From: Chitinophagaceae bacterium
Lineage (GTDB): Bacteria; Bacteroidota; Bacteroidia; Chitinophagales; UBA10324
Length of the DNA stretch: 64,000 nt
Assembly (NCBI GenBank): GCA_016704325.1
Contig: JADJAG010000010.1
Coordinates: 88,086-152,085 of the forward strand
Direction of reading: 5' to 3'
Shown here: positions 8,557-19,000 of the stretch, piece after piece
How positions within the stretch are numbered: position 1 is the first letter of the stretch
Layout: the number at the start of each line of letters is the position of its first letter
Notes under the pieces: model-generated
The model's database searches: none
What the model was told of the DNA's origin: nothing
What the model saw: the letters and a program-made list of their open reading frames with translations, nothing else
Position numbers and translations under genes: made by a program

Positions 8557-9296
8557 GATGTTCGGAAAGGGATAATATTTGTGTGAATGGCAAAGATAAA
8601 TTTTATGCCCTGATTTTAGGTTTTTCAACAGGTTTTAAATAGGCCTGTTAAACATAGAGCTTGCGTCCATGCAAGACCTACGCTTGCCAATAATGCAATC
8701 TTCATATGAATCGTCATGCTGTCCTCCTTTTCGGCGGATCAGCATCTGTATATCAACTTAGAGATCCCGATCCGCCACAAAGGCGTGACGGGAAGACGCA
8801 TTGGTAGGAGGTTGTTGCTAAACATAGAGATTGATTTCACACGAGACATGTGCTTGCCTGAAAAACAATCTCCACCCGAAGCGTCAAGCTGTCCGCCTTT
8901 TTCGGCGGATCAGCATCTGTATATCCACCCGATGCAGCAGACATCGAACCAACCAGGAACAAATAGAGTTGCGCTTTTATGCTGAATTCTAAAGTAAATT
9001 GGCGCGCACTCGTTCGCCACCCTCAATGCTTGATTGCAAACCTCGCGCGAGTGTATTCATCACCAACAAACAGCCCCATCCAATTTACGGTAGCAAAGTT
9101 TACGAAGTTAAGCCCGTCCTTATTTAGAAATTGGTATTTATGGCTCATATCACTAATTTATCAGAGTGCAGGTAAAGATCATGCGACAAGCGTGCGCCAG
9201 CAAGTGAAAGCTAATTTAGGATCAAAAGCGGCCCGCCCTCAGCCCTGAAAGGGCGACATACCACGGCGAAGGGCATCGCCCTTCACCTCTGATATT
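8557..9296. repeat. Intergenic with two copies of a CGGCGGATCAGCATCTG repeat
   Basis: Segments at about 8716-8820 and 8890-8935 share a phrase TTTTCGGCGGATCAGCATC, CTGTATATC and nearby (C/T)TTGCCTGAAAAACAATC-like text. The same family, in the opposite orientation, makes up the 158-bp tandem repeat at 29267-29640. Near 9240-9290 are the small palindromes GCCCTGAAAGGGC and GAAGGGCATCGCCCTTC. No gene is supported; an 89-codon frame at 8979-9248 has no recognisable features. Confidence 0.5.
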
Positions 9297-9491
9297 GGGT
9301 GTACGACAAATTGGATATTGATTATTGGGTGTTGAAAATGAGTATTAAGTATTTGAGTAAGTGAGTAAAGCAGCGTATTGATTACAGAATAGCAAGTGAT
9401 CGGCTTTGCCGCAGCAATTTAACCATTTAGCCATTTAACAATTTAACCCACCAACCATTAGTTGATAAGATGAACGAATTGTCGTACACCC
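9297..9491. mobile_element. MITE with GGGTGTACGACAA termini, full copy
   Basis: A 195-bp non-coding element. It begins GGGTGTACGACAAATTGG and ends with the near-exact reverse complement CGAATTGTCGTACACCC. It is flanked by CTGATATT and CTGATATA, a probable target duplication (7 of 8). The interior holds TTTGAGTAAGTGAGTAAAGC, a GGCTTTGCCGC segment and octamer-like ATTTAACC units. Related copies are at 46996-47179, 49612-49747 and 50857-52826 (the last interrupted by an IS), with partial copies at 10615-10710, 36545-36630 and 61077-61145. The element reaches into the extended reading frame of the next gene, which supports the later start chosen for that gene. Confidence 0.75.
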
Positions 9492-9571
9492 CTGATATAT
9501 TTCCATTTAACCAAACATCACTATTCCTTACTTTTGCACTTCACCATCCGGTTTACACCCGGTCTGCTGTC

Positions 9572-10483
9572 ATGAAACCATTTCTCTCCCTGCTTTACTA
9601 CAAGTACGTTCGCATTGAAGATGCCGAACAGTTTGCACAGGATCACCTGCGCTTTTGTAAATCCATTGGCATTAAAGGAAGAATACTCGTTGCCGAAGAA
9701 GGAATTAACGGTACTGCTTCCGGAACGGTGGAACAATGCCATCAGTATATGAATCATTTGCATGCCGACCCGCGCTTTGCCGATATGGTTTTTAAGATTG
9801 ATGAAGAAGACCTGCCCTCCTTAGCAAAAATATTTGTGCGCTATAAGAAGGAGATCGTAAACTTTAACAGGCCTGAAGTAAATGTATGGGAACACAGCGG
9901 TAAATACCTGGAACCGGAAGTTTTTCAGCAACTCAAAGATGAGCCTGATACCGTTGTGCTCGATGTAAGAAATAAAGTAGAATGGGAAGTGGGAAAGTTC
10001 AGGAATGCCATTGCACTGCCCATCGATCACTTTCGCGACCTGCCGCAGCATCTTCCGGAGCTTGAACCATACAAAGACAAAAGGGTGCTCGCCTATTGCA
10101 CCGGAGGCATCCGTTGTGAAAAGGCTACTGCATTTTTGCTGGAGAATGGATTCAAAGAGGTTTACCACCTGCATGGCGGCATCATCGAATATGGGAAGCA
10201 AACAGGAGGTAAAGACTTCGATGGCAAGTGTTACGTTTTCGATGAGCGCATCACCGTTGATGTTAATGAAGTGAATCCTACGCTGATCTCGCATTGTCAC
10301 CGGTGCGGTACACTTTCAGCCAGGATGGTCAACTGCGCCAATCCCGAATGCAACAATCATTTTGCCATGTGTGAAGAATGTGGCTGGAAGTATGAAGGCA
10401 CCTGCAGCGACAGTTGCCAGCAGCATCCCCGCAAACGAACCTACGACGGCAGCGGCTACTATGTAAAAGGCAAAGGGCTCTAA
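9572..10483 (+). CDS. trhO: tRNA uridine(34) hydroxylase, rhodanese domain (TrhO/YceA)
   Basis: A 303-residue protein of the YceA/UPF0176 group, which makes 5-hydroxyuridine at the wobble base of some tRNAs. The N-terminal acylphosphatase-like domain holds GRILVAEEGINGTASG (residues 37-52). The rhodanese domain holds the active-site loop CTGGIRC with Cys176, then HLHGGIIEYGKQTGG. The C-terminal part has a Cys-rich cluster (HCHRCGTLSARMVNC, CEECGWKYEGTCSDSC), probably metal-binding. The frame stays open to 9470, but those extra 34 codons lie in the upstream repeat element and do not match the family, so the ATG at 9572 (MKPFLSLLYYKYV) is preferred. Confidence 0.9.
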   Translation: MKPFLSLLYYKYVRIEDAEQFAQDHLRFCKSIGIKGRILVAEEGINGTASGTVEQCHQYMNHLHADPRFADMVFKIDEEDLPSLAKIFVRYKKEIVNFNRPEVNVWEHSGKYLEPEVFQQLKDEPDTVVLDVRNKVEWEVGKFRNAIALPIDHFRDLPQHLPELEPYKDKRVLAYCTGGIRCEKATAFLLENGFKEVYHLHGGIIEYGKQTGGKDFDGKCYVFDERITVDVNEVNPTLISHCHRCGTLSARMVNCANPECNNHFAMCEECGWKYEGTCSDSCQQHPRKRTYDGSGYYVKGKGL

Positions 10484-10713
10484 ATAAAATTCAAATGTTC
10501 TTTTGGGCAGGAAGCAGGAACCAGGAACCAGGAAGCAGGAACCAAGATGCAAGACGTAGGACTTAAGACTTAGGACGTATAGGGCCCAGTGAAGCAAGAA
10601 ATTACTTAAGGCTAATTACATCGGCTTTGCCGCAACCATTCAACCATTCAGCAATTAAACCATTTAATCATTCAACCATTTAACAATTTAGCAATTCAAC
10701 CATTCCCCCTCCC
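10484..10713. repeat. Dispersed repeat: CAGGAACCAGG units plus partial MITE interior
   Basis: Between trhO and sucA lies a run of GGAAGCAGGAACCAGGAACC units and AAGACGTAGGACTTAAGACTTAGG (10510-10580). It is followed by a GGCTTTGCCGC segment and tandem 8-9-base CATTCAACC/CATTTAAC units (10620-10705). The first part recurs near 54608-54660 and, in related form, at 47240-47290. The second part is the interior of the MITE family. It ends only nine bases before the sucA ATG. Confidence 0.55.
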
Positions 10714-13518
10714 ATGCCCACCTTCTCCTACATCTCCAACGCCGATCCCTCCTACATCGAAGGTCTTTACCAGGATTTCAAAAAAGATCCTTCCTCCGTA
10801 GATGTGGAATGGAAAAAATTCTTCGAAGGGTTTGACTTTGCCGTAATCAATTCTTCTGCTAACGGAAACATGCCTGTTGCTGAAACAAAAGTTGCAGCAG
10901 ACACGGAACCTGTCATAGCCACCGAATTGCCACAGGCTGTTGAACAAATAGCTGCACTTGCATCTTCTGCTATAGCCGGGGAATTTGCCGTATACCAACT
11001 CATTCAGGCCTACCGTGAAAAAGCACACCTGGTGAGCAATACAAATCCCATCCGGCAGCGCAAAGACCGTCATGCAAATCTCGATCTTGAATTTTTTGGA
11101 CTTGGTAAAGAGAACCTGCTGCAGGAATACTATGCCGGCAAGTTCATCGGCTTGGGGAAATCTACCCTTCAAAATATTATTGACCGGCTCAAGAGGATCT
11201 ATTGCAGTTCCATTGGTATTGAATACACTTATATCGTGCAACAGGAAGAATTGAACTGGTTGCAGGAACAGTTTGAAAAAGGTTACGGCAACCTCACATT
11301 CAAACTGGAACAGAAAAAAAGAATACTCGAAAAACTGAATGATGCGGTAGTGTTTGAAAAATTCCTGGGTACCAAATACGTAGGGCAGAAAAGATTTTCA
11401 TTGGAAGGCGGGGAGACCACGATTGCCGCACTCGATGCCATCATCAATAAGGCTGCTGCTTCAGGTGTACATGAAATAACCATGGGCATGGCACACCGTG
11501 GCCGCCTCAATGTGCTGGCGAATATCATGGGGAAAACCTATGAAAATATCTTTAATGAGTTTGAGGGCAATGTGAGCCCTGACTCCACCATGGGTGATGG
11601 AGATGTGAAGTATCACTTAGGTTACTCATCAGAAGTTGAAACGGTGACCGGAAAGAAAATTTATTTGAAGCTGTCACCCAACCCTTCGCACCTCGAAGCA
11701 GTGAATCCCGTGGTAAGCGGATTTACCCGTGCAAAGGCGGATACGTTGTATGGAGGCGAGTATGATTCCATCATGCCGGTAATCATACATGGTGATGCGG
11801 CCGTGGCCGGACAGGGTGTAGTATATGAATGTCTTCAGATGTCGTTGCTCAATGGATACTCAACAGGAGGCTCCCTGCATTTTGTGATCAATAACCAAAT
11901 AGGTTTCACCACTGACTTTGATGATGCGCGCACTTCAAATTATTGTACCAGCTATGCGTCAACTGTGCTTGCTCCGGTAATGCATGTGAATGGTGATGAT
12001 CCGGAAGCAGTGGTTTTTGCAGTGGAGCTCGCCGTAGAATACCGGCAAAAATTCAACAAGGATATTTTTGTAGATATGGTCTGTTACCGCCGCTATGGGC
12101 ACAATGAAGGGGATGATCCCAAGTTTACACAACCACGGATGTATGAGGTAATTGCCAAACATCCCAACCCGCGCGAAGTGTACTCGAAGCTATTGATGGA
12201 TCGCGGAGATATTGACGCGCAACTGGCAAAGGAGATGGATAAAAGTTTCTGGAAACAGTTGCAGGACAGGCTTGACTTCGTGAAACAAAATCCATTGCCC
12301 TATACTTACCAGGAACCGGAACTGGCCTGGAAAAAATTGCGCAAATCAACACCGGAAGATTTTGAAAACTCTCCGGCAACCGGTGTGGATGCCGCTACGA
12401 TCTCGTTGATTGCTGATAAGATCACACAAATTCCGGAAGGATTTGTGCCGCTGAAAAAGATTGAACAGATCCTGCAGCGCGGAAAAGATGCTTTTGAGAA
12501 AGAGCATAAGATTGACTGGGCCTGGGGCGAATTACTGGCCTATGCTTCCCTCTTGCTGGAAGGCCATGATGTGCGTTTGAGCGGACAGGATACAGTGCGT
12601 GGCACGTTTTCTCACCGGCATGCCATTATATATGATGAATCCAACAACAATGGGTATAACCGTTTGAGTGCACTGCGCGAAGCACAGGGAAAGTTTATGG
12701 TTTACAATTCGTTGTTGTCGGAGTTCGCTGTACTGGGATTTGAGTTTGGTTATTCGCTGGCCAATCCGCAAACGCTTACCATCTGGGAAGCGCAGTTCGG
12801 TGATTTCAGCAATGGTGCACAAACCATCATCGATCAGTTTCTTATTTCTTCCGAAAGTAAGTGGCAGCGCATGAGTGGCCTTACACTTTTACTACCGCAT
12901 GGTTATGAAGGACAGGGACCTGAACATTCCAGCGCGCGGCTGGAGCGTTTTCTGCAACAATCGGCGGAATACAATATGTCAGTAGTGAATGTGACTGCAC
13001 CGGCAAACTTTTTTCATTTGCTGCGCCGGCAATTGTATCGTCCTTTCCGCAAGCCGTTAATTGTGATGAGCCCGAAGAGCCTGTTCCGCCACCCTAAGTG
13101 TGTAAGCGACTGGAATGAACTGACCACCGGAGGATTTCATGAGGTACTGGATGATGCAGGGGTGAAGGATGTTGCAAAGGTTAAAAGAGTGTTGCTTTGT
13201 TCCGGCAAAATTTATTACGACTTACTCGACCGTCGTGAAAAGGAAAAACGGGAAGATATCGCCATTGTGCGCATCGAACAGTTAGCACCACTTCCGCAAA
13301 AACAACTGGATGCCATAGCTGCAAAATATAAGACGGCGCGTCTTATCTGGGTGCAGGAAGAACCATACAATATGGGTGCTTACAGTTTTCTGAAGATGAA
13401 CTGGAAAAATATCGAACTGTTTGGCATCACCCGAAAAGCAAGCGCTTCACCTGCCACCGGATTTATGAAAGCACATGTGAAAGAGCAACTGGAGATTATT
13501 GATAAGGCTTTTGAGTAA
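10714..13518 (+). CDS. sucA: 2-oxoglutarate dehydrogenase E1 component
   Basis: A 934-residue thiamine-diphosphate enzyme that decarboxylates 2-oxoglutarate in the TCA cycle and passes the succinyl group to E2. The N-terminus FSYISNADPSYIEGLYQDFK is the E2-binding leader of the family. Core motifs include GMAHRGRLNVLANIMGK, SHLEAVNPVVSGF, HGDAAVAGQGVVYE, INNQIGFTT, YRRYGHNEGDDPKFTQP and, late, LLLPHGYEGQGPEHSSARLE. The length is normal and the frame intact. Its usual partner sucB (E2) does not follow. Instead a duplicated foreign-looking cassette begins about nine bases after the stop. Confidence 0.96.
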   Translation: MPTFSYISNADPSYIEGLYQDFKKDPSSVDVEWKKFFEGFDFAVINSSANGNMPVAETKVAADTEPVIATELPQAVEQIAALASSAIAGEFAVYQLIQAYREKAHLVSNTNPIRQRKDRHANLDLEFFGLGKENLLQEYYAGKFIGLGKSTLQNIIDRLKRIYCSSIGIEYTYIVQQEELNWLQEQFEKGYGNLTFKLEQKKRILEKLNDAVVFEKFLGTKYVGQKRFSLEGGETTIAALDAIINKAAASGVHEITMGMAHRGRLNVLANIMGKTYENIFNEFEGNVSPDSTMGDGDVKYHLGYSSEVETVTGKKIYLKLSPNPSHLEAVNPVVSGFTRAKADTLYGGEYDSIMPVIIHGDAAVAGQGVVYECLQMSLLNGYSTGGSLHFVINNQIGFTTDFDDARTSNYCTSYASTVLAPVMHVNGDDPEAVVFAVELAVEYRQKFNKDIFVDMVCYRRYGHNEGDDPKFTQPRMYEVIAKHPNPREVYSKLLMDRGDIDAQLAKEMDKSFWKQLQDRLDFVKQNPLPYTYQEPELAWKKLRKSTPEDFENSPATGVDAATISLIADKITQIPEGFVPLKKIEQILQRGKDAFEKEHKIDWAWGELLAYASLLLEGHDVRLSGQDTVRGTFSHRHAIIYDESNNNGYNRLSALREAQGKFMVYNSLLSEFAVLGFEFGYSLANPQTLTIWEAQFGDFSNGAQTIIDQFLISSESKWQRMSGLTLLLPHGYEGQGPEHSSARLERFLQQSAEYNMSVVNVTAPANFFHLLRRQLYRPFRKPLIVMSPKSLFRHPKCVSDWNELTTGGFHEVLDDAGVKDVAKVKRVLLCSGKIYYDLLDRREKEKREDIAIVRIEQLAPLPQKQLDAIAAKYKTARLIWVQEEPYNMGAYSFLKMNWKNIELFGITRKASASPATGFMKAHVKEQLEIIDKAFE

Positions 13519-13526
13519 ACGTCCTT

Positions 13527-13709
13527 ACATTTCACGCAGCAACCTCAGATATGTTAATGTCGAAACAATTGATGAATGCAAAACCAAACCCTTTCAAATG
13601 TTGACCCGGGCTATATTTTTTATTACATTACTGTGCAAATTAGGGGGGAATATTAAAGGAGTCGAAAACGGTTATACAAATTATCAGATTGATGTTTACG
13701 AACTCTAGC
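13527..13709 (+). pseudogene. 3'-end fragment duplicated from the 1007-residue SBBP gene
   Basis: Translation in shifting frames gives LRYVNVETIDECKT and GNIKGVENGYTNYQIDVYEL. These match the last part of the protein at 16064-19087 (AKYINEETIDECRT; GNIKGYESGEINYQIDVYEP). A frameshift and a small deletion separate the two parts. The fragment begins about nine bases after the sucA stop and ends just before the next gene, exactly as the parent's 3' end lies before the paralogous gene at 19100. It is therefore the left edge of a tandem duplication. Confidence 0.8.
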
Positions 13710-13718
13710 CAAAATGAA

Positions 13719-15263
13719 ATGAAAAAATTATTCAAGACGATTCAATTTCTTTTTGTAAGTGCCTTTGTTTGTGGTCAGCCTGTCCTGCAATGGGAGAACC
13801 GTTTTGATTTTGAGGGTGGTTATGATAGTCCCCGGGTAATGAAGGTTGACCAAAACAATAACATCTACATTACTGGCTTTTCAAGCATTGATACGTTTAA
13901 GCTTGATATTTTGACACTCAAAATTAATTCAGATGGAATTACTGACTGGCACAATATTATCAGGAATGATTACGATGATGTGCCTTCAGGTCTGGCTATA
14001 GACAGTGAAGGAAATTGCTATTTAGCAGGCGGATTAGGAGATATATTCTTGGATGAAGCATCCGTTACATTAAGATACAATACAGATGGCGCTCAGGCCT
14101 GGATTGACACACAGGGAAACAGCCTGGAATGTATTGCTATTGATCAGGATAACAATATTTATTCTGTTTTTGATGGATCCCAAATTTATATTGTTAAGTA
14201 TGATCCTGAGGGGAATATTTTGTTGGAATTTACAAATGATACGAGTTACTCCGGTCATAAACTCGATACAAGATTGTTCGCAATAGTTGATTCAAATTTA
14301 TATATTTCTGGTACTTATCATGAGACTGGTAATGATAGCAAAGCCTTTTTTAAAAAAATTTCCAATCAGGGAAATGTATTAGTGGATGTTAAGTTCAATT
14401 CTGCTTCAGATGATATTGATACCCGCTTTATGCAGGTGGATGCATTAGGAAATGTTTATCTGCTTGGATGGATTGGTTTTTATGATGGTATGTTTCTGGT
14501 CAAGTTTGACAATTCCGGAAATGTGGTTTGGGATAAAATTATCTTAGATGTATCTGGTCTTCCTTATGATTTGACATTAGATGCTGACCAAAACCCTGTT
14601 ATATGTGGTAAGGTGTATGAAGTGAATGAAATAACGGAGTATATTATAAAAAAATATGATCAGGAAGGAAATGAAGTTTGGACAGATTATCCGGGAAAAG
14701 CTGGTTCTTACTTTCAAGAGGTAGCGCATTTGGTTTCTGACGCCTCTGGGAATATTTATTTTGCAGCATCAACCTGGCCGGTTTATATTACTGAAACTGC
14801 GTTTCTTATGGTCAAATATGATAAATTTGGGAACAAACTCTGGGAGTATAAGGAGGATAGCATTTTATATGATCAAAATGATTACATAGCAGAGCTGGCT
14901 CTGGATTTTGAAAACAACATTATTATGGCTCTGCAAAGCAGAGACAGTACCGGCCAAAAGGATGTTTTAACCCTCAAGTTTTCTGACCTTACTGGCATTG
15001 AGATTCCAGAAAAAATAAATGCTGTCTTAACCATTTCTCCAAATCCCTTCCATTCAACTGCCACCGTAAGTTATTCAACTGCACCATTGATATATCAGGA
15101 AAGCACTATTACGCTGTTTGATCTGTTCGGAAGGGAAGTAAGTACTGCTTCCTTTCATAACAATTATCAACTCGATCGCACCGGTATTCCCAATGGCATG
15201 TATTTACTGAAAGTAGTTACTAGCGACGGAATTAATTCAACTGATAAAGTCATCATCTATTAA
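13719..15263 (+). CDS. Secreted SBBP beta-propeller protein with T9SS sorting domain (copy 1)
   Basis: A 514-residue protein with signal peptide (MKKLFKTIQFLFVSAFVCGQ). It has about eight SBBP-like units of the form D..GN.Y..G......D....K.(D/N)..G....W, for example DQNNNIYITGFSSIDTFKLD and DASGNIYFAASTWPVYITET. Its C-terminal sorting domain is about residues 440-514 (LTISPNPFHSTATVSY, FDLFGREV, GIPNGMYLLKV). It is expected on the cell surface or released by the type IX system. The frame opens ten codons earlier, but the ATG at 13719 begins the signal peptide and matches the paralogue at 19100. No enzyme motif is seen. Confidence 0.85.
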   Translation: MKKLFKTIQFLFVSAFVCGQPVLQWENRFDFEGGYDSPRVMKVDQNNNIYITGFSSIDTFKLDILTLKINSDGITDWHNIIRNDYDDVPSGLAIDSEGNCYLAGGLGDIFLDEASVTLRYNTDGAQAWIDTQGNSLECIAIDQDNNIYSVFDGSQIYIVKYDPEGNILLEFTNDTSYSGHKLDTRLFAIVDSNLYISGTYHETGNDSKAFFKKISNQGNVLVDVKFNSASDDIDTRFMQVDALGNVYLLGWIGFYDGMFLVKFDNSGNVVWDKIILDVSGLPYDLTLDADQNPVICGKVYEVNEITEYIIKKYDQEGNEVWTDYPGKAGSYFQEVAHLVSDASGNIYFAASTWPVYITETAFLMVKYDKFGNKLWEYKEDSILYDQNDYIAELALDFENNIIMALQSRDSTGQKDVLTLKFSDLTGIEIPEKINAVLTISPNPFHSTATVSYSTAPLIYQESTITLFDLFGREVSTASFHNNYQLDRTGIPNGMYLLKVVTSDGINSTDKVIIY

Positions 15264-15273
15264 ATACAAAAGT

Positions 15274-15768
15274 ATGAAAGCTATTTTCATCTCTATTGCA
15301 CTCTCTATTGTTTACTCGGTTTCATTATGCCAGCCTTTATCAGCACTCAGAAGCCCTATAGGAATAAAACCGGTAGTAGGTGAAATGGTAACCTTCTCCA
15401 ATGCCGGTAACCTGGAGGAGCGAACCCATAAGCTATTGAAATATACAACCCCGGACGGCGGCCAAGGTACTTTTCTAAAGTATGCAGCTCCCGATCAAAG
15501 CCCCTCAGCTACAGTTGAAAAAGCCTTTTCCACTTTAAAGATTGTACCCAATCCCAACAACGGGCATTTTACCATTTCCATTTCAAATGCAGGCATTGCT
15601 TCAGGCCACCTTTTTGTTTATGACATGCTCGGAGTAATGGTAATGAGTACTCCTCTTAATAATTCAAAAAGTACGGTAATCAATCTTACCGAATATCCTT
15701 CAGGTGTCTATTTTATAAAGTGTATTTCAGGAGATCAGGTGCTGAATCAAAGAATGGTGAAGCAATAG
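15274..15768 (+). CDS. Small T9SS-sorted protein (copy 1)
   Basis: A 164-residue protein: signal peptide (MKAIFISIALSIVYSVSLCQ), a short middle region without recognisable domain (LRSPIGIKPVVGEMVTFSNA, then KLLKYTTPDGGQGTFLKYA), and a type-A sorting domain from about residue 90 (KIVPNPNNGHFTISI, VYDMLGVMVMS, YPSGVYFIK). It starts ten bases after the SBBP gene stop and is surely cotranscribed. The mature part before the sorting domain is only about 65 residues, unusually small for a T9SS cargo. A near-identical partner is at 20658-21152. Confidence 0.85.
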   Translation: MKAIFISIALSIVYSVSLCQPLSALRSPIGIKPVVGEMVTFSNAGNLEERTHKLLKYTTPDGGQGTFLKYAAPDQSPSATVEKAFSTLKIVPNPNNGHFTISISNAGIASGHLFVYDMLGVMVMSTPLNNSKSTVINLTEYPSGVYFIKCISGDQVLNQRMVKQ

Positions 15769-15799
15769 CACATCCATTTACGGCAGATGAGCTGTATGC

Positions 15800-15960
15800 T
15801 GAATGGAGTTGAACTGCGATTACATTTCAAGCAGGCGTTTCACTTCATCAGCCCAACCCCAAGGCATGGACTCAGCCCAGTTGGTAGTTACGCTGGCATT
15901 CTGTAACCGGGTTCTATCGAACATCATCGTTTCGGGTTATCGTGTATCGGAGCAATAATT
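15800..15960 (-). pseudogene. 3'-end fragment duplicated from the DAAO-like gene
   Basis: GAACTGCGATTACATTTCAA and the following CAGGCGTTTCACTTCATCAG match the sequence at 21189-21236, the 3' end of the FAD oxidoreductase gene on the minus strand. A further match (CTGTAACCGGGTTCTATC against CTGCAGCCGGGGCTCTATC) follows after an internal deletion. It marks the right edge of the duplicated cassette. The rest of the gap to 16063 shows nothing else. Confidence 0.65.
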
Positions 15961-16063
15961 GGTGGGGCGATACAATACCGAATCAGAAAAGGTTTTTAAA
16001 ATTGAATTATATATTTCGACATATAAAATTTTATGATTAGCTTTCAATCCTAAAGCATATCGT

Positions 16064-19000
16064 ATGCATATCCACTCTGCCATATTTTCGAAACATAATT
16101 ATACGATCACTTGCTGTATGCTCATTCTTTCAATAATCTATCATGAGGCCCATTGCCAGGTGAGTGAGGAATGGGTAGCCACACATATCACCGGAACAAA
16201 CCTTGTTGATGCACAGGTAATAGCCGATCCTTCGGGAAATGTGTTTATCGCCGGAACCATATTGGATACGTTGGGCAGTACCGATTGGTTGGTTGTGAAG
16301 TATGACTTAAATGGAGATTTACAATGGGCCAGAACTTACGGTGGAAGCACAAATGGCTCAGATTATGTGAATGCAATTGCATTGGACGAAGAGGGCTATT
16401 TGTATGTGTGCGGATCAACAGCAACAAGCAGTGGCGATGATTATTTTCTGAGGAAGTATGATCAGGAAGGAGATGGAGTATGGTCAAAAAGCCAAAATGG
16501 AACGGCTGGTGGTCATGATCACGTACTGGCAATTGTTACCGACGATGCCGGAAATGTCTATATAACCGGCGAAAGCGAAGGCAATAGCAGCGACTATGAT
16601 GTACTCACTATTAAATACAATTCATCGGGCACTAAATTATGGTCGGCCAGGTACAATGGTACCAGCAATCTCAAAGATACCGGAGTAAAAGTGAAGGTGG
16701 ATGCATCAGGCAATGTGTATGTTGCCGGATATAAAACAGGAACCACTACCGGAAAAGATCTGATTGCCATAAAATACAATGCTGCCGGTAACCAGCAATG
16801 GGTAGCTTCTTATAACAACAACTCGAATTTAAATGATGTTGCAGCTTCTATATCAATAGATACACTTAATAATGTTTATGTAACAGGTGAATCGTATAAC
16901 ACTGCCTCTAATTCAGATTTTGTTACCATAAAATATAATGGATCGGGAACGCAGCAATGGCTTTCCACATACGATGGTACCGGTTCCGGTAAAGACTATG
17001 GTAAGTCGGTGGCCATTGATACAGATTTAAATGTTTATGTGAGCGGATCGAGTGAAGATACTTCCGGTAATTTTGATTTAGCTACCATCTGCTATACTTC
17101 CTCAGGATCCGTTGACTGGATACAGCTTTACGATGGTCCTGCTTCCAATACAGACCTTTCCACCGACTTATTAATAGATGTAACGGGTGATGTATTGGTA
17201 ACTGCAGGCAGCATAGGAAGTAGTTCCGATATGGATTATCTCACGTTGTGTTATGACAATGAAGGATCACTGAATTGGCTGCAGCGTTACGATGGGGCAG
17301 CAGATGATTTCGACCAAACCAGCAGTTTGTACATTGATGAGCTGGCCAACATCTACATTGTGGGTTCAGTTACCGATACCTCAGGTGATTATGAATATGT
17401 AACCATCAAATACAATCAGTTGGAGAAGAGCGGCCAGGTGCTGGAAAGCAGGTATAGCATGCTGGCAGCCAGCATGATTGACGTATCGAAGGTGGATACC
17501 GTTAAAGACATAGTGAATGAATATGCCTTGCGGTGTGTGGACGGATACCACCATATTACCTTCGCTGAGTTATTCGCAATTGGCATTGATTCAGGTATAG
17601 ATATCAAAGACAGGATGAACCAAAAGATGGAGGAGCTGTATGATGTAATGATTGGAAGAGATCATGTTGGCAGGATATTGTCTTCTCTCCATTATCGTGG
17701 CATTGTTACATTGCCTCACATTGCACTTGGAGATTATAAAACGGTGGATTCGCTGGGCAATGCGGATGATGATCCCTATTTGGGTTACACTTTTACGCGT
17801 GAGGACTTTCCTATCGGATGTGTGAATTGCTCTACCGATACTATTGACAGGGCGGACAAAGGAATAGCACCGATGTGGATTCTTACTAAAAAGCCGCTTG
17901 TGGAGATCGTGTTTCAACCTCAGAATTTATATTTGAAACCAATTTTGAACTGCTTTGCTGTAACTGACTTTCAGCTAGAGATTCAATGTGAAGTATGCCC
18001 GTTAACTTCGACTTATGATGGAGTTCCTGAGGGTGCTGGAAATGGAACAAATAATCATGAGATTGAAATACAAGTTGGACACAATGATATAGCCACGACT
18101 GAGGATATCTGTCTGATGTTAGATGACAATAATGAATTTGATGATGCAGTTTCAACTAGCCCCATTTCAGATGGCAATTTAGGAAACTATGCGAAAATCA
18201 CTAAAGTAGCGGGAACCCCTTCATATGAATGGCTTTCAGACGGTTCAAAGAGCATGATTAGAAAGTTAAAATATTCAATCAGAGACGATTTTTATTATGG
18301 GGAAGCCAATGGGTTTATAGAAGGTGATGCTCTTACTTTATGCATCAGTTCAACTGAATTCAATAATTGGGGAGAGCATACGCTTAGATTTGGACTTGGT
18401 CAAGGAGGATTGTTTAAGATTGAAAGACCTCACACTAAACAACTTCCACTTTATTTTGGATTTCCTTATGCCCATAGTATTTGGTGGATAGGGGGACCTG
18501 ATATGCGGATTTACTATGGAACAATAGATCTTTCAGAGTATTGTTCAAGTGGAAGAAGAGAAATATTCGAGCAGTACGAGACTCGAGGCTGCTGGTTTTG
18601 TGATTATGCAGAAGAATCTCTTGGTACAACTTATGTAACAGATTCCCTTGTTTCAACAGATTACCTCGCTATTACAAAGTATTGGCTGAACAATGCAATT
18701 ACTATTGGCTTTAATTCAAACAGCAACAGTCTGGCATCGGTTGTAAAACCTGATTTCTATGCTTCATCTGCATCTACCACCTGCTTTATAAATTCAACAT
18801 GGGATTGGGTCACCTCACTTACCCTTAACCACGACACGGACTACGATTGGTATGAAGTAGAAAAAACATTTCCTGATAATAAGCAATACGAAGTTGGTGA
18901 TGTATTACACGTGAGGGTTAGGGCAAAGTACATTAATGAAGAAACGATAGACGAATGCAGAACGGTGACGCTGGCAAACAGTGATCCGGATTATATTTTT

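Noticed and set aside
8979..9248. 89-codon plus-strand frame
   Set aside because: No recognisable features; intergenic repeat surroundings.
9470..9571. Upstream extension of the trhO reading frame
   Set aside because: Lies in the MITE right end and does not match the family; ATG at 9572 chosen.
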